From Brachypterus glaber (lineage: Eukaryota; Arthropoda; Insecta; Coleoptera; Kateretidae), in the NCBI GenBank assembly GCA_958510825.1, contig OY294044.1:101036893-101100892 (forward strand): a DNA stretch of 64,000 bases, in the 5' to 3' direction. Below the pieces are notes generated by a model. That model was not told where the DNA came from. It worked only from the letters and a program-made list of their open reading frames with translations, and did not search any database. The translations under genes were made by a program, and so were the position numbers. This document shows positions 41,510 to 53,787 of this stretch, in pieces (the first letter of the stretch is position 1; every line of letters starts with the position of its first letter).

Positions 41510-42200
41510 CAAGCCGTGAAGATATTTAATGCTGCGCATTCAATTATATATTATCCACAGTAATTAGTATATTGCATTTCTCAAATAATATTAAAATTTT
41601 AAAAAATAACAAAAACAATTACATTTTTTTAAAATATCTTTTTTGAAAAACGAAAAATTATTAAAATTTTTTTTTTTCAAAAAAACTTTTTTTTATATAT
41701 TTTTTGTCAAAAACGAAAAAAAAAAAAAATTTGAAAAAAAAAGTTTTTTTTAAAAAAAAAATTTTAACTTTTTTTAATTATTTTTCTTTTTCTAGAATTG
41801 ATCCTTATAATAAAAGTAATTTTTCCTAAACAAAATTACGTAAATCGGAATTTTATTTCAGCATTTTTCGATTTTTTAAAAAGTTTAACCCCCCATAACT
41901 TTTTTGTTTTGGGGGGGGGGGGGATAACTTTCAAAAATAATAGGGATCTTTCCCTCATAGAACTTGATTTTTCCTGAAAATTTTAATATGATCGGATTAT
42001 TCGTTCTTGAGTTATCGTGTCTACAAAAATCGTGACATCAGACAGACGGACTGACGGACGGACATTTGAAAAAAAAACTTGCTTATTTTTTCATGAAACA
42101 AATTTATATCCAAGAATTTTTGATTTTTTTTTGAAAATTCGAAGCTACCGTATAATATTATTCTAGTGCTGGCGCTGTGAATAATATAATAATAATAGTT
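41510..42200 (+). mobile_element. Fam-A element, full-length copy
   Basis: It starts AAACAAGCCGTGAAGATATT, with a subterminal ATTATCCACAG. A T-rich body follows with two TTTGAAAAACGAAAAA blocks, a run of G (41914-41927), TTCGTTCTTGAGTTATCGTG and a GACGGACTGACGGACGGACA tract. TTTTTTCATGAAACAAATTT and the 3' hairpin region CTAGTGCTGGCGCTGTGAAT then lead to AATATAATAATAATAG. The two subterminal CTATTCACAG/CTGTGAATA segments are inverted. No coding frame. Confidence 0.7.
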
Positions 42201-42929
42201 TTAATTACCACCACTTTCCCATACATCGTTAAATATTTTGTCTAGCAAAGGGATTTTGTGGTAATCGTAATTATATTAATTGTAATCTATAGCGCTGCAG
42301 GCAATATTTGTTAGATTTCTGGAGGTCAAAATACAGAATAATGAGTTTCTATTTTATTTTTACGCGTTTGCAAACGTTTGGATCCATGTCTCGTCACTAG
42401 TTTTTTTTTATTATAAAAAATAAATAGGTAAAGGCTGCTGAAAACATCAGAGGGTCCCAAACCAAGGCCGTACTGGCCTCGTTCGCTCTGTTCTAGTTAA
42501 GGCCTTGTGCTAAAATAACTTACCTAAAAATAAAAGGTAGCCGTTAATACAAGCAGCTAGTAGCTAGAAGCTCTTTAGAGCGTATGAGCAAACGGAGCGA
42601 AATATCCCTATCCAGGACCATGTCCCACTATGGAAAGAATATATGGTATAGGTCGGACATCATATACAAATTGAAAATTTAAACTAAAATATTAATATCA
42701 ATAGGTAAAATTGTTTAATATAAAATGATTTATTTATTTATTTACAATCCATACAGATCAAAGATCCAATTAAAGGATCGGTCAATTGTTTAATGAAATT
42801 ATAATGACACAATCTAACTAGTTCCAAGATTATTAGGTGTAATAAATAAGTAATAGTATTAAATATTTATGGCAAATAAAATCACAATTAAAAACAAAAT
42901 AGAACACAAGGGTACAGCTTAATCCTCAG
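42201..42929. other. Spacer, nothing recognised
   Basis: No frame over 60 codons. A CTAGTAGCTAGAAGC patch near 42560 has no partner. Confidence 0.4.
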
Positions 42930-43329
42930 AAATAAATAAACTCTGTTTTCTATAATGTATTTGCCTTAAATATTCTGGATAAAACCAAATAAACTGTCTA
43001 TTTCAAGTAAGTAAATATTTAATTGTGATTAATAAGATTTATTAAATACTTATTTTTAATTGTCACGAATAGACTAAATATTTGTTTATTAGGTTTAATC
43101 TATTTACCATAAATATATAATTTATTTATGTTTAATAAATGTATTATATCATTGTCATATATTTGACGCTAGTATATATTTATTAACTTTATTAAAATAT
43201 AAAATATAAATCAATTTTATTCTAAATAGCTAATGCTAGGAAACTAATTATATTTGTTACAACTATTTATGTATTCTATTATAATCTATTTACCATGAAT
43301 ATACAATTTATTGACGTTTAATAAATGAA
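42930..43329. repeat. AT-rich repeat related to 59055-59400 (inverted)
   Basis: TTAATTGTCACGAATA, TTTATTAGGTTTAATCTATT and TACCATAAATATATAATTTA recur in complement at 59080-59220. Similar TTTACCATGAATATACAATT words repeat at 43290. Confidence 0.55.
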
Positions 43330-43588
43330 ATATCTCCCACCCTAAAGTCTCTTCACCTCAGATTTTTTGAGGTTTCCCCATTCTATACTTCTATTAGGAT
43401 GCAAAAAACTTTTATTTGAAATATTTTGTCGTCCTTTTTCTTTTAATGGTAACATTAAAACTAAAAAAGAAAAAACAAGAAAATAAATCCTTTTTACCCT
43501 AAAACGAAGTTGAATATTTATTGTTAAATTTTTAAATATCAAGTTAAATAATATGTTTAATAATCAAGGGAACAATAGACTTGAACTA

Positions 43589-43976
43589 TACAGTGCGGTC
43601 CAAAAGTCACACCCCCCTCTTTTAGCATATATTTTATACTTTCAGCTCTTAAAATGTGGGCAGGGGGGCATGGAGGGGATTTTTTTAATAGAAAGGGGAG
43701 TCGTGGGATACATCATTTTAAAGCAAACAAAATTCTCTATTGGACTTTTTACGTTTTTCCACCATGAAATTAATCATTTTTAAAAAATTGTTTGTTTTTT
43801 TTAAGAAATTTTTGACAAAAATATGCATTTCAACACTAAAAAAAAATGTTTAAAAAAATTAAAAAGTATATAGTTAAATAGAGAATTTAATAAGCTTTAA
43901 AATGATGTACAACCTTTTCAATTTAAAAAAAAATTCCCCCGATGCCCCCCTGTCCACATTTTAAGAGCTGAAAGTA
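43589..43976 (+). mobile_element. CAGTGCGGTCC-family foldback, right end replaced by GA repeats
   Basis: The left end after TA reads CAGTGCGGTCCAAAAGTCAC. The right arm proceeds through GCCCCCCTGTCCACATTTTA and AGAGCTGAAAGTA and then passes into (GA)n, so the terminal part is missing. Confidence 0.7.
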
Positions 43977-44214
<238 letters not shown>

Positions 44215-44300
44215 TTTTTTATCTCCTAATAGAACTATAGAATGAGGAAACTTCAAAAAATCTGAGGTAATGACACTTTAGGGTGGGGGATATTTCAACC

Positions 44301-44860
44301 GGGGTGTGAAATGTGTTATTTCATAGTCATAAAATTTATGTAAAAATCATTCATTTAAGAGGTAATATTTACAAAATGTTTTTCTTTTTTGTAATTACTT
44401 TAAAATAATTTAAAATGGGCTAATATAGATTCACATAATTAAGACAGAATATAGGCTATTATTAAATAGTTATTAGTTTAATTTTAAACCCTTTATTTAC
44501 CGACTACACACCATATAATTTCACAAGGTAAGTCGTTTTACATAATTTATATCCAGAGAGTAATCTTTAATAGTTCTGGAGAATGTAATGTCTTCATTAT
44601 AAAATCCCAAACGTCTATAAATAAATAAATAAATGAAGAGGGACACTTTAATAAGGGGGAGGGTTTCACATAAGCCGAGAAATCGATATTTTTCGTCAAG
44701 TTTTGATTAAAAAAAAATTAAGTGTAATTAAAAAAATTAAGACAAGAGTCATGTCATCGAGAGTAAAGACTGACTCTGGATTAAGAAACAAGAATTCTCG
44801 AATCTTGATTACACATGCACACAAAAAAAGGTCTGTTTACCCAGATCGCTGAATTTGAAT
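44301..44860. other. AT-rich spacer
   Basis: A (AATA)n run near 44620. No gene. Confidence 0.4.
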
Positions 44861-45945
44861 CTGGAGTTGGTTTGACTCGGATTCCCCAAAAACGTATAGA
44901 AATGTTTGTCTCGTCTAATGAAATAGACTTTTTTTTGTGTAGGCCCACCAAAAAAAAAGGTATGTTTCCCCTAGGGCCCTAGACGAGACAAACATTTCTA
45001 TACGTTTTTGGGGTCACTGAGTCCGAATCTGGGGTTGGTTTGACTCGGTCACTTTTTTGTGGTTAGCAACAAAATGCGACCTGACCGAGTCAAACCAACC
45101 CCAGATTCGGATTTAGCGACCCTAAAATTATATAGAAATGTTTGTCTCGCCTGGGGAAATAGACTTTTTTTTGTGTGCCTGTGTTATTTTTTTCCTTAAG
45201 TTTAAGTAAGTTATCAAAATAATCACTGTAATAATAAAAACTTGTCTTATTGTGTGGGTTTTTTGACACTTGACCTTAGTGGTCAAACAACTGTGTTAAA
45301 TTAAGATTCTTGCTAGAGAAGACCAGAAGTAAATCATCAAAACTTTGGCTAGACGAGACCAGTTAAGGCCTATCCAGAAGATTGCATAAGAACATAAAAC
45401 ATAAGAATGCGGTGCCGGATAAAAAGTCACTTTTTATCCGAAAAACAGGTACCGATATTTTTCAAAGAGTGCTTTGAGCTACCTCTAAACATTAATCGAT
45501 TTGGCTCACTTTTGAGTGGCCACCGTTTTTTACTAAGAAGCAACTTTTGAGCCAGAGAGCGTTTTCGATTTCGAAAATCGGGATTTTTTGACACACCCTA
45601 TTACTCAAAAAAACGTTTTTTTATCTTTCTAAAAAAGTGTATCTTTTACGATTTTCTTTAAAATGGAAATTGATTTCTTATATCATCAGGTATGTTTTAG
45701 TCCAAAAAATGTAGGGGTCCAAGAAATTTTTATTTAAAATCGCCCAGGTGAACCGTGCCCTAGACGAGACAAACATTACTATACGTTTGGACTTTTGGAG
45801 TCCGAATCTGGAGTTGGTTTGACTCGGTCACTTTTTTGTGGTTAGCAGCAAAATGCGATCTGAACGAGTCAAACCAACCCCAGATTCGGATTTAGCGAGA
45901 CCAGAACTAAATCGTCAAAACTTTCGCTGGACGAGACGAGTTAAT
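44860..45945. repeat. Cluster of palindromic modules (GGTTGGTTTGACTCGG)
   Basis: The core TCTGG(G/A)GTTGGTTTGACT occurs at 44863, 45022 and 45803 on plus and at 45084 and 45866 on minus. 44982-45158 is one near-complete palindrome with outer AGACGAGACAAACATTTCTA and a centre around TTAGCAACAAAATGCGACC. 45762-45905 is a second version. AATC(A/G)TCAAAACTTT(G/C)GCT is also repeated (45332, 45910). No coding content. Confidence 0.7.
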
Positions 45946-45950
45946 CGTCT

Positions 45951-46790
45951 AGAAATGTGCAACCTTTTTCTATCTCGAAAATCGTGATTAGAAGTTCAAT
46001 TTGTCCACTCTAGTCAAACCTCAATAAGGCGTTTTAACGTTTAAAAACGCCAATGATTTCTCAGGAGGAACCTCGGCAGAAATAATTTTTTTTATTTTTT
46101 TTCGTAACCGAAATTTAATAATACGGGGGGAAAATGGAGATCATTTAAAATACATGATTATGACATAGTAAAAAATCCATTTCTTGTACTCTATTGTAAA
46201 AAAAATAAATAAAAAAATTGACAAACAAAAAAGTTATTCAATTTTTAAATGGTAAAGTGACTAATGGGCCAACCTGTAGTTATTATTTTACAATTTCCAC
46301 TTAAAATGTCGATATTTTGACAAATTTCTTGAGAAAACCGCATATTGCCAAAAAAGGCGTTTATACCGAAGTTTATCCTCTTTTAAAAGTTGCGCTCTTC
46401 CATTCAGATGTCGATGTCCTAATTAAGACATTAAAAGAGGGTTGTATTTTTATGGTTCTTTTTTTACCGATACTTTTTTTTCGATTATTTTCTGTAAATG
46501 GTAATTTAACGACAATATTATTCGAAAATAAATACAAATCCATTACCTACCACAATTTTTTACTATTAGGTTTTTTTCCTAATGTATATGATTTATTATT
46601 GAGTTTTTATTGTCCTAAAATAGCTTATATCGTTGTTTTTTTTTAATATTCGGCTTTTCGTTCTTTACTAGTTTGAATTTTGAACAAGCATCGATTTCAT
46701 GAAGCGACGTCAATTTTCTAATTTTTAAACCGAATGGAGATATCTCTCGTTAGATTAGACAGGGGCAAAAGTTCTACCCAAAAAGGATAG
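45951..46790. other. Spacer with one unassigned frame
   Basis: A 109-codon plus frame at 46317-46646 is Phe/Leu-rich and unrecognised. It overlaps a weak inverted repeat (TCCTCTTTTAAAAG, TTAAAAGAGGGTT). Probably non-coding. Confidence 0.4.
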
Positions 46791-46993
46791 AAGACATACA
46801 TACACTCGCACTTCCACCCAACCAAACAAATTCTGTATTTGTTCTTTGTTGAACAAATACAATATTTACTTTACCGGGCGAAAAGGTTAACTATATTATT
46901 TTAATTAAAGAAATTACTGGCGCCATCTAAATTTTAGTAGAATTATCTTATTCTACAGATTCACATTAGCTATGTTCGTTCGTGCCGCTCACT

Positions 46994-47081
46994 GCTACAC
47001 TTTCCGGCCAACCAAATAAATACTGTATTTGTTGTATGAAAAACAAATACAGTATTTATTTGGTTGGCTGGAAAGTGTAGC
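46994..47081. repeat. Near-perfect 88-bp hairpin
   Basis: GCTACACTTTCCGGCCAACC continuing AAATAAATACTGTATTTGTT pairs almost perfectly with the right half, leaving a loop of about 8 nt. CCAACCAAATAAATACTGTA links it to the MITE at 36431-36596. A diverged half-copy lies at 46808-46880. Confidence 0.85.
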
Positions 47082-47289
47082 ACAAATGAGATAGAGATAG
47101 GGTAGACGTCTTTTGTTTCATAATTCTAGTTGTAGAGAGCTCCATTATAGTTATTTTTCCATTTTGCGACTTCATAATCACACTTATTTTGCCTATCCTT
47201 ATATGCCTATAAGAGGTTTGTACTGTTTTTCCTTTTGGGTTGGCAACAGGACAAAACACTGTCGCTTGATGTCTTCCGTTCAAATGTGA

Positions 47290-47665
47290 ACATCACTTTT
47301 AAGTTTAGTTTTCAACGAAATTGTGTTTTTAAGTTAATTTTTGCGTGTTAAAATTGTGACTTGGTTACTTGCAGTGAAAAAGAGAAGAGCTGACTATAAA
47401 AGATATCAAAATATCGTTTGTTCTTTGAATTTGAAACATTACGAAAATTGTAATGCGAACCCAAAACAAAAATCCCTAAATTGGTCATCAATTTAAAGTT
47501 CTTTTAATTTTAGAGCAAAATAGAAAAAATTGTATAAAGCACTCGTTTCATAACACGTTTTTAGCGCACCAGTACTTTAGAAAACTCGCCGCAAGAAGCC
47601 CGTTTTCTAAACTTGTACTCGTGCGCTAAAAAACCGGTGTTATGAAACGAGTACTTTAATATACT
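47290..47665 (-). mobile_element. Fam-E element, copy 2 (inverted)
   Basis: Inverted relative of 13370-13745. TTACTTGCAGTGAAAAAGAG, AGAGCTGACTATAAAAGATA and AGCAAAATAGAAAAAATTGT match its complement. The hairpin 47536-47650 has arms ACTCGTTTCATAACAC and GTGTTATGAAACGAGT, better preserved here. Confidence 0.7.
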
Positions 47666-47671
47666 ATTATG

Positions 47672-47860
47672 GTACTAGAGGAAACTAGGATATTGCCCAT
47701 GAGAAAATTAACCCAAGAGACTGGAGGCAGAGTGGGTTAATTTTAAAAGGGCAATCTTCCAAGCTTGTCAATTAATTTTTATTAATTAATTAATAAAATT
47801 TACAAGAAAATAATTTTGCAATTGACAATTGAGTGGATAAAATAAATAATTTTCCAATCT
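47672..47860 (-). mobile_element. Fam-C hairpin element, copy 3 (partial)
   Basis: GGATATTGCCCATGAGAAAA and TTAATTTTAAAAGGGCAAT form the hairpin. AAGAAAATAATTTTG and GAGTGGATAAAATAAATAAT match the other copies. Confidence 0.6.
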
Positions 47861-48971
47861 CTAAGGTAAAATACTACAACTATCGCTGGTTAGTTTTTGC
47901 CAAATACTATCAAAGAAAATTTATTAATATAAAACAAATGGTGTGGTATGAAGTTGAAACTACAAATAAAACACATTATAAACTGAAAGGTGTTTTTATT
48001 ACATAAATATTTTAACAAATTATACTACTATAATACTACTAAACTAGAATAATTGCCTCTGTGTACAGGGTGTTTCAAATGTCCCGCTCATGCATTTTAT
48101 CTCGTAAACGGTTATATATCATTAAAAAAATTCAATTTATACCGTAACTAAGACTAACTCCATTTGTCATTAACACAAATAAAAACCTATTCTTCTTAAA
48201 AATTTACCTGCCAAAAGCTCTGCACAACTATGGATATATTAGCCAAAATGTAACCTGCGCCTATAAAAACTACAAAATAACATCTAAATAACAAGGATAA
48301 CATACTTACCGATTATAAATTTAACAACACTAAACAGCTAAATTAAAAAAAAAAAAACATTTGCCGGCGTCTCACAACAACGTGCTACGGCATCAACTGG
48401 TGCAAGGAAGATCACGCATAAGGCTGATACCGCTTCGTTGCTAGTCCTATTAAGGTAAATTCACAATAACTGTAGTAATAACGCAATTTTGTTTGTAAAA
48501 TTAATAAGGTTTTGTTAATTTACATTAAAAGATAAAAAGTTCTTTAAAATTCATGTGTACTTGTACAATGCTTATAGTAAAATACTTAATGGATAAAGTA
48601 AAAATACTGATTATTGTATAAAACTAACAACAGTTTGATAAATAACATTAATAAAATGAGAACATTTTGTAAAAATATATATTTTTTATTTTCACTAAGA
48701 TAATTGCATTATTATTGCTATTTAAATTTACTAATTATTGTGTAATTGTATCCCAATGTTTTTCAGTGTACATTTCTAGAATAAACAATTAGATGATTTG
48801 ATAGGTTCTTATTCCAGAAATTTTATTATCGCCGCAAAATTAGACTGAAAACAGCCAATATTTTTTCACATGATTTATGATTTAATCGGATATTATACAT
48901 TCTTATTGTGAACGAATCGAAAACATTTGAATCTAACAAAACGTGATTTTGCCCGTAATAATATCAACATA
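47861..48971. other. Gene-free stretch
   Basis: A TA-flanked CAGGGTGTTTCAAATGTCCC at 48066 is a lone end of a mariner-like non-autonomous element. The rest is AT-rich, with a less AT-rich patch at 48360-48460. No gene. Confidence 0.45.
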
Positions 48972-50750
48972 AGGAATATAAAATAGTAAAGGTTAAAAAA
49001 TGAAAGAATTTTGTAATACAAATGGTAACTTGACAAGTCAAAGTCACGTTTCGATATTAAATTTGAAATTTTATAGTTTTGTTTGCATAATACACTTATA
49101 AGGTACTCTATAGTAATGCCATAGACTAAAATTCAGGGCCGGCCGGACCAAACGGCCACCCGCTCGCTGCCGAGAGGGGTCGCCAAATGGGTCCATTTTC
49201 AACTCAACTGGGTGGGTGGGACAAACACAGCTCATCTTTTTTTTGTGGTTAATTTTTTGGCAGAGGCCGCCTAAGGGAACTCCCCACCCTTCCCTGTAAA
49301 GCTATTTTTCTATTCCATTAACATGGGCTTAACACTCCAAAATTACCCCCACCCCCCTAGGAGCGTTACGTAATACTTTCACGTTCCCTTAGCGGTAATG
49401 AGTTTATTTTATTGGTCGTTAATTTTTTTCCAGGGGGTACCTTACTTTAGAGGGCGCAAAAAGAGGGTTTCGACCGGTCAACAATTTTGTCTGCTAAAAT
49501 TAGATTATTTAACTGTATTATTAAACCAAAAATTGCCTGGGTGGGTATGGGGAGTAGAGTGCGGGGTTCAAGCTTTTCTTCGCCTCAAAAAATTAAAAAA
49601 AGTAAATCCAATACATTTTGCTTTCCCATTTTGAAAATTTTCACAATTTCGGAAAGCCTTGTACTCGTGCAAAAATTTTCAATTTTTTTTTTGCGTATAT
49701 TTGAGTTTTGTGAAGTTCTATGTTGATATAAATCAATTTCAAGCAAAAAAAAAATTGTCGGTCCATCGATTGATCGGTCGTTCTGTCCGGGAAATCTTGT
49801 GGGCACGATAACTTAAGAACGCTTTAAGCTATAGACTTTTTATATACATAAGAAATATAAAATAGTAAAGGTTAAAAAATGGAAGAATTTTGTAATACAA
49901 ATGGTAACTTGACAAGTCAAAGTCACGTTTCGATATTAAATTTGAAATTTTATAGTTTTGTTTGCATAATACACTTATAAGGTACTCTATAGTAATGCCA
50001 TAGACTAAAATCCAGGGCCGGCAGGACCAAACAGCCACCCGCTCGCTGTCGAGAGGGGGCGCCAAATTGGGTCCATTTTCAACAACTGGGAGACAAACAC
50101 AGGTCATCTTTTTTTTGTGGTTAATTTTTTGGCAGAGGGCGCCTTAGGGAACATTCAACTATTACGTAACCCAAATTTTGATCATTTTGGACCCTCACCC
50201 TCCCTTGTAACGCTATTTTCCTATACAATTAACATGGGCGTAACACTCCAAAATGACCCCCACCCCCCTAGGAGCGTTACGTAATACTTGAACGTTCCCT
50301 TGGCGGTAATGAGTTTTTTTATTGGTTGTTAATTTTTTTCCATGGGGTACCTTACTGTAGAGGGCGCAAAAAGAGGGTTTCGCCCGGTCAACATTTTTGT
50401 CTGCTAAAATTAGATTATTTAACTGTATTATTAAACCAAAAATTGCAAGGGTGGACATAGGGAGTAAAGTGCGGCGTTCAAGCTTTTCTTTGCCTCAAAA
50501 AATTAAAAAAGTAAATCCAATACATTTGCTATTCCATTTTGAAAATTTTCAAAATTTCGTAAAGTCTTGTACTTGTAATTTTCAAACTCTGTTTGCGTAT
50601 ATTTGAGTTTTGTGAAGTTTTATGTCTATATAAATCAATTTCAAGCAAAAAAAGAATTGTCAGTCGATCGATTGATCGGTCGTTCTGTCCGGGAAATCTT
50701 GTGGGCACGATACCTTCAGAACGTTTTAAGCTATAGACTTTTTATATACT
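48972..50750 (+). repeat. Tandem segmental duplication, unit about 878 bp
   Basis: Unit 1 (48972-49849) and unit 2 (49850-about 50750) start AATATAAAATAGTAAAGG and end TTAAGCTATAGACTTTTTAT. Both contain CAGGGCCGGC, TAACACTCCAAAAT, GAGCGTTACGTAATACTT, and a GTCGGTCCATCG-type then GGGCACGATA module. Unit 2 carries an extra stretch of about 70 bp (50150-50220). Small parallel frames occur in both units and are not conserved as proteins. Confidence 0.85.
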
Positions 50751-50944
50751 TAAATTTTTCGAAAGTTCAGGACCCACTCCCTTGTGATCATCATAATGTG
50801 ATGATCTCAAGGGATATATTATATCCGCCACTGAAAAATTTTATTAATTTTATAACTAATAATAGGAATGTATTTTGGTTTTGTGAACTTTAAATACAAT
50901 AAATTCAATGTCACCATGAAATTATTAGTCCTAAGACTCGTTTG

Positions 50945-51264
50945 AGGCCACCCTCCATTTTACCCAATCCTTAACCAATTCTTTTATTTTCCTGAAATTT
51001 CTACACTACATTGTTTATTATTTGTGAGCAGTATTCGATTCTAGGCCCTCCTGACCGTCTTCCTACCTACTTCCAGCTCGCTCTTTCAGCTTTCATGATT
51101 TAGTATGTGACCCACCATTTAATCCCTTCTCCTAACTAGCCCTTTCCACAAGACACGCTTTTCCCCGATTCTCTCCAATACGCTCTCGTTTGTAAATCTA
51201 TCTGACCACTTTACCTTTAGCATGCCCCTATAGCACCACAATTTAAATGACTCTATTTTGTTCC
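50945..51264 (-). pseudogene. RTE-like LINE ORF C-terminal relic
   Basis: The minus-strand translation gives KIESFKLWCYRGMLKVKWSD, then RFTNESVLERIGEKRVL, then a VGHILNHES block. WCYRRMLRI.W.DR.TN..VL..I, followed by a GHI..(R/N) segment, is the typical C-terminal region of a large group of endonuclease-reverse transcriptase proteins of non-LTR elements. At least three in-frame stops follow (after RRRD, after NHES and after VRRA), so it is dead. No 5' part is visible upstream. Exact clade not established. Confidence 0.6.
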
Positions 51265-51678
51265 TATCTACCCTCCCTAGTTTATTTTAGCATAGTTTAT
51301 AGTTTATACTTGTTCTGGGACCTTTTTAAAAAGGTATTTTATACCTTTGCCAAATTTTTCTTGCGCTTTTAGGATCTTTGATCTTGATACTTCCTAAATT
51401 TCAATGTAAATTATGCTGTTTCCTTTAAAAAAAGTAAAATAAAACGAAAATGAATATCACTTGTGCAGGTTTAGGTGACGTAAAATAAATAAGTAACGTT
51501 TCTTTATAAGAACACAAAAATTGTTTCTCCTAAAAATTTCTTACTGAAATAGATAATTAATACAGTATAGTCGATGATAACTGGGTTTGTGAAGTTGGCA
51601 AGGTGGTCATACACATTTCATTATTTTTTCTACCACCAACATTGCGGTGTGTTCTTAACTTGAACAACGTACAATGAC
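51265..51678. other. Spacer, nothing recognised
   Basis: No frame of interest. Confidence 0.4.
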
Positions 51679-51818
51679 AAATAGTATATTGTTTTACTAA
51701 GAGGAAAAGTGAAGCTTTTTTTACTAGTCTATAGAACTTACGGACGATGCGAAGCGGAGTCCGGAAACTACAGACGAGTAAAAAAAGCACTTTTCCTCTG
51801 AGTGAAACATACTATTTT
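51679..51818. repeat. Palindromic element with AATAGTATA arms
   Basis: AAATAGTATATTGTTTTACT and the complement of the right arm AAATAGTATGTTTCACTC pair. Inner AGAGGAAAAGTG/CACTTTTCCTCT and TACTAGTCT/AGACGAGTA continue the stem around a centre with CGATGCGAAGCGGAG. Confidence 0.7.
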
Positions 51819-53021
51819 TTCTTCAAGCATCCTATATATATTTTTTAAATATTAATTTTTGAATTCAATTTATTCAGTAATAAAGTATGTTTTTTTTTTT
51901 TTATTAAAATAGGCCAATAAAACCCTTTCGAAATAAACTTAAACATTCCTTAGCTCATTTTAAATTTTTTTCGTAGGCTAAATCGTACACTTTTCGCGAT
52001 TTCGATGGTAACTTGTCTAATGTAGCATTTGCAATTTTGAAGAGATTTATAGGTGTATAAACCATATATTCTTCTTCAATTATTTTTAATCAATTTCACA
52101 CAAGGTTTTTGCACAGAATTTCGAGTCCACTTCTAACTAGTGTGTTCAGTTATAAAATATGAACATTTTAGTACGCTTGAAGAAAAAATCAATTATTTTT
52201 CTATGATTTTTAGAAAAAAAGTAGCCATTAGACATATTTTTATTTACGTTAAAAATTGAGAAAACCTGACAAAAAAATAACAAAAAAGGTTTTTGGATAT
52301 GTTTTAAGTTAAAAAATGGAAAAAAGTATTTTAGGTACCAACATAAATTACTAGAATCTACAAAATCCCCTGACCGTGACTTTGGCTATATTACGCACGT
52401 TGTGCACATGTGAGGCACTTACACGACAATTAATTTGGATGCGGTATTGCGCCTCTCACGCATACATTCTACCTTACGACGTTTTAGACGTTGAGAGGTC
52501 GCAACCGTATCGATAATGATCTAACTATACAAAGATGGCCGTAGAAAAGCATTTTAAATTTAAAATAATTAAATATTTATAAAAGCATTTTTTTTTCACA
52601 TAAAATTGAGCAACTTACACACTGTGCATCGCGTGTATAGTGCGTATGAAATGAGTGTGTGTGTGCATCCACAACAGTAGGGGCTCCTTCCATAACGGGG
52701 TCGTTGACCTAGTGCACAGTCAAACGGCTTGGGATAGGCCAAGGCACCCAAACTCGCTGTCATAGCATTCTGGATTTATATGGCAGGTATTATGAATAGA
52801 GGTTGGGTCGTTTAATCCACGCCATTCATTCGGAGCAATACCGGCGTGCTAAATATCTATCTCGTTATTTAATTGTCGAGCGTTTAGGAAAAAATTAAGT
52901 AGTATATTTCCTAACAAGCTAAGAGAGTATATCATGTCGTAATGAGTTTAATATATACGCACGAGGCGGAAGCTGAGTGAGTTTATAGAAAACAGGAGAG
53001 GAAATTAAATTTTCTTTTTAT
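51819..53021. other. Gene-free stretch with a weak hairpin
   Basis: 52440-52510 (GCGCCTCTCACGC against GTTGAGAGGTCGC) resembles 11345-11415. A GC-richer unique patch lies at 52660-52860. No open frame of interest and no RNA gene recognised. Confidence 0.45.
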
Positions 53022-53280
53022 GGGAGAATTAGCTCATCGGTCTAAGGCATCGACATAGCATTGAAACTGAGCTAATGATCGTGAGTTCAAACCTCAATGG
53101 CGCCGATTGCCTTTTTCAGTTAATTAATAATTGAAATTTGGCAAAGGCGTACTCCCTAGATATATTGGTTCGAAAGTCGGTGGTTCCCTCTACTACTAGC
53201 CCACACAAGTCCTGGGCTTAGGGGATGCTTAATTAAGTAGAATAGTACGAGGTTAAAAACAAACATAAACATAAACATTT
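53022..53280 (+). repeat. tRNA-derived SINE
   Basis: A tRNA-like head has A box TTAGCTCATCGGTCTAAGG and B box GAGTTCAAACCTC about 45 bp apart. An unrelated body follows (GGCAAAGGCGTACTCCCTAG, TCGAAAGTCGGTGGTTCC). The 3' tail is a short tandem repeat (ATAAAC)n at about 53260-53276. This is the classic SINE layout. No clean target duplication found. Confidence 0.65.
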
Positions 53281-53315
53281 GCGAGTTGTTTGTTTTTCCT
53301 ACGCCTCCTTCCCTC

Positions 53316-53316
<1 letters not shown>

Positions 53317-53368
<52 letters not shown>
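53317..53368. repeat. Poly-A followed by (AT)n microsatellite
   Basis: About 16 A then about 17 AT units. Could be a degenerate retroelement tail. Confidence 0.9.
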
Positions 53369-53372
<4 letters not shown>

Positions 53373-53787
53373 AAAAGTATTTGAATAAAACCTAATCTAA
53401 TTTATTACATAAGAAAATTTATTATAAGAAAGTCGTGCTGCAAAAACTGATAAACAAAAAGAACCATTTCTGTAGTTTTTGAACTCTTGATATGCCAGTT
53501 TTGGAATATTTTGTGATTTTCATTTAATTTTAGGAAATTTGTACAAATTTAGAGGAAGGATCGGAACAAAAATTACCAAAGTTGGTTAGTAGCAGTGTGA
53601 AAACAATGTTTATGTATTTTTGGGTTGTTTTAAAAGGTGTTTCTTTTTTAAAACCTCGAAAAAATAAATATGAATAAATACAAAAAAAAAAATGCTAAAA
53701 AAGCAAAATATTTTATAAATTATGTGTTAATTAAAAACTGTTACAAAATGTGGAGCTTTTGCACAGAAAAATATTTATTTGCGCACA
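53369..53787. other. AT-rich spacer
   Basis: Nothing recognised. Confidence 0.4.

Noticed and set aside
46317..46646. 109-codon plus-strand frame as a small membrane protein
   Set aside because: Hydrophobicity reflects T-rich DNA, and no start context, splice sites or family match could be seen.
53022..53105. Functional tRNA gene
   Set aside because: Cloverleaf not closed by a matching acceptor stem and followed by a SINE-like body and tail.
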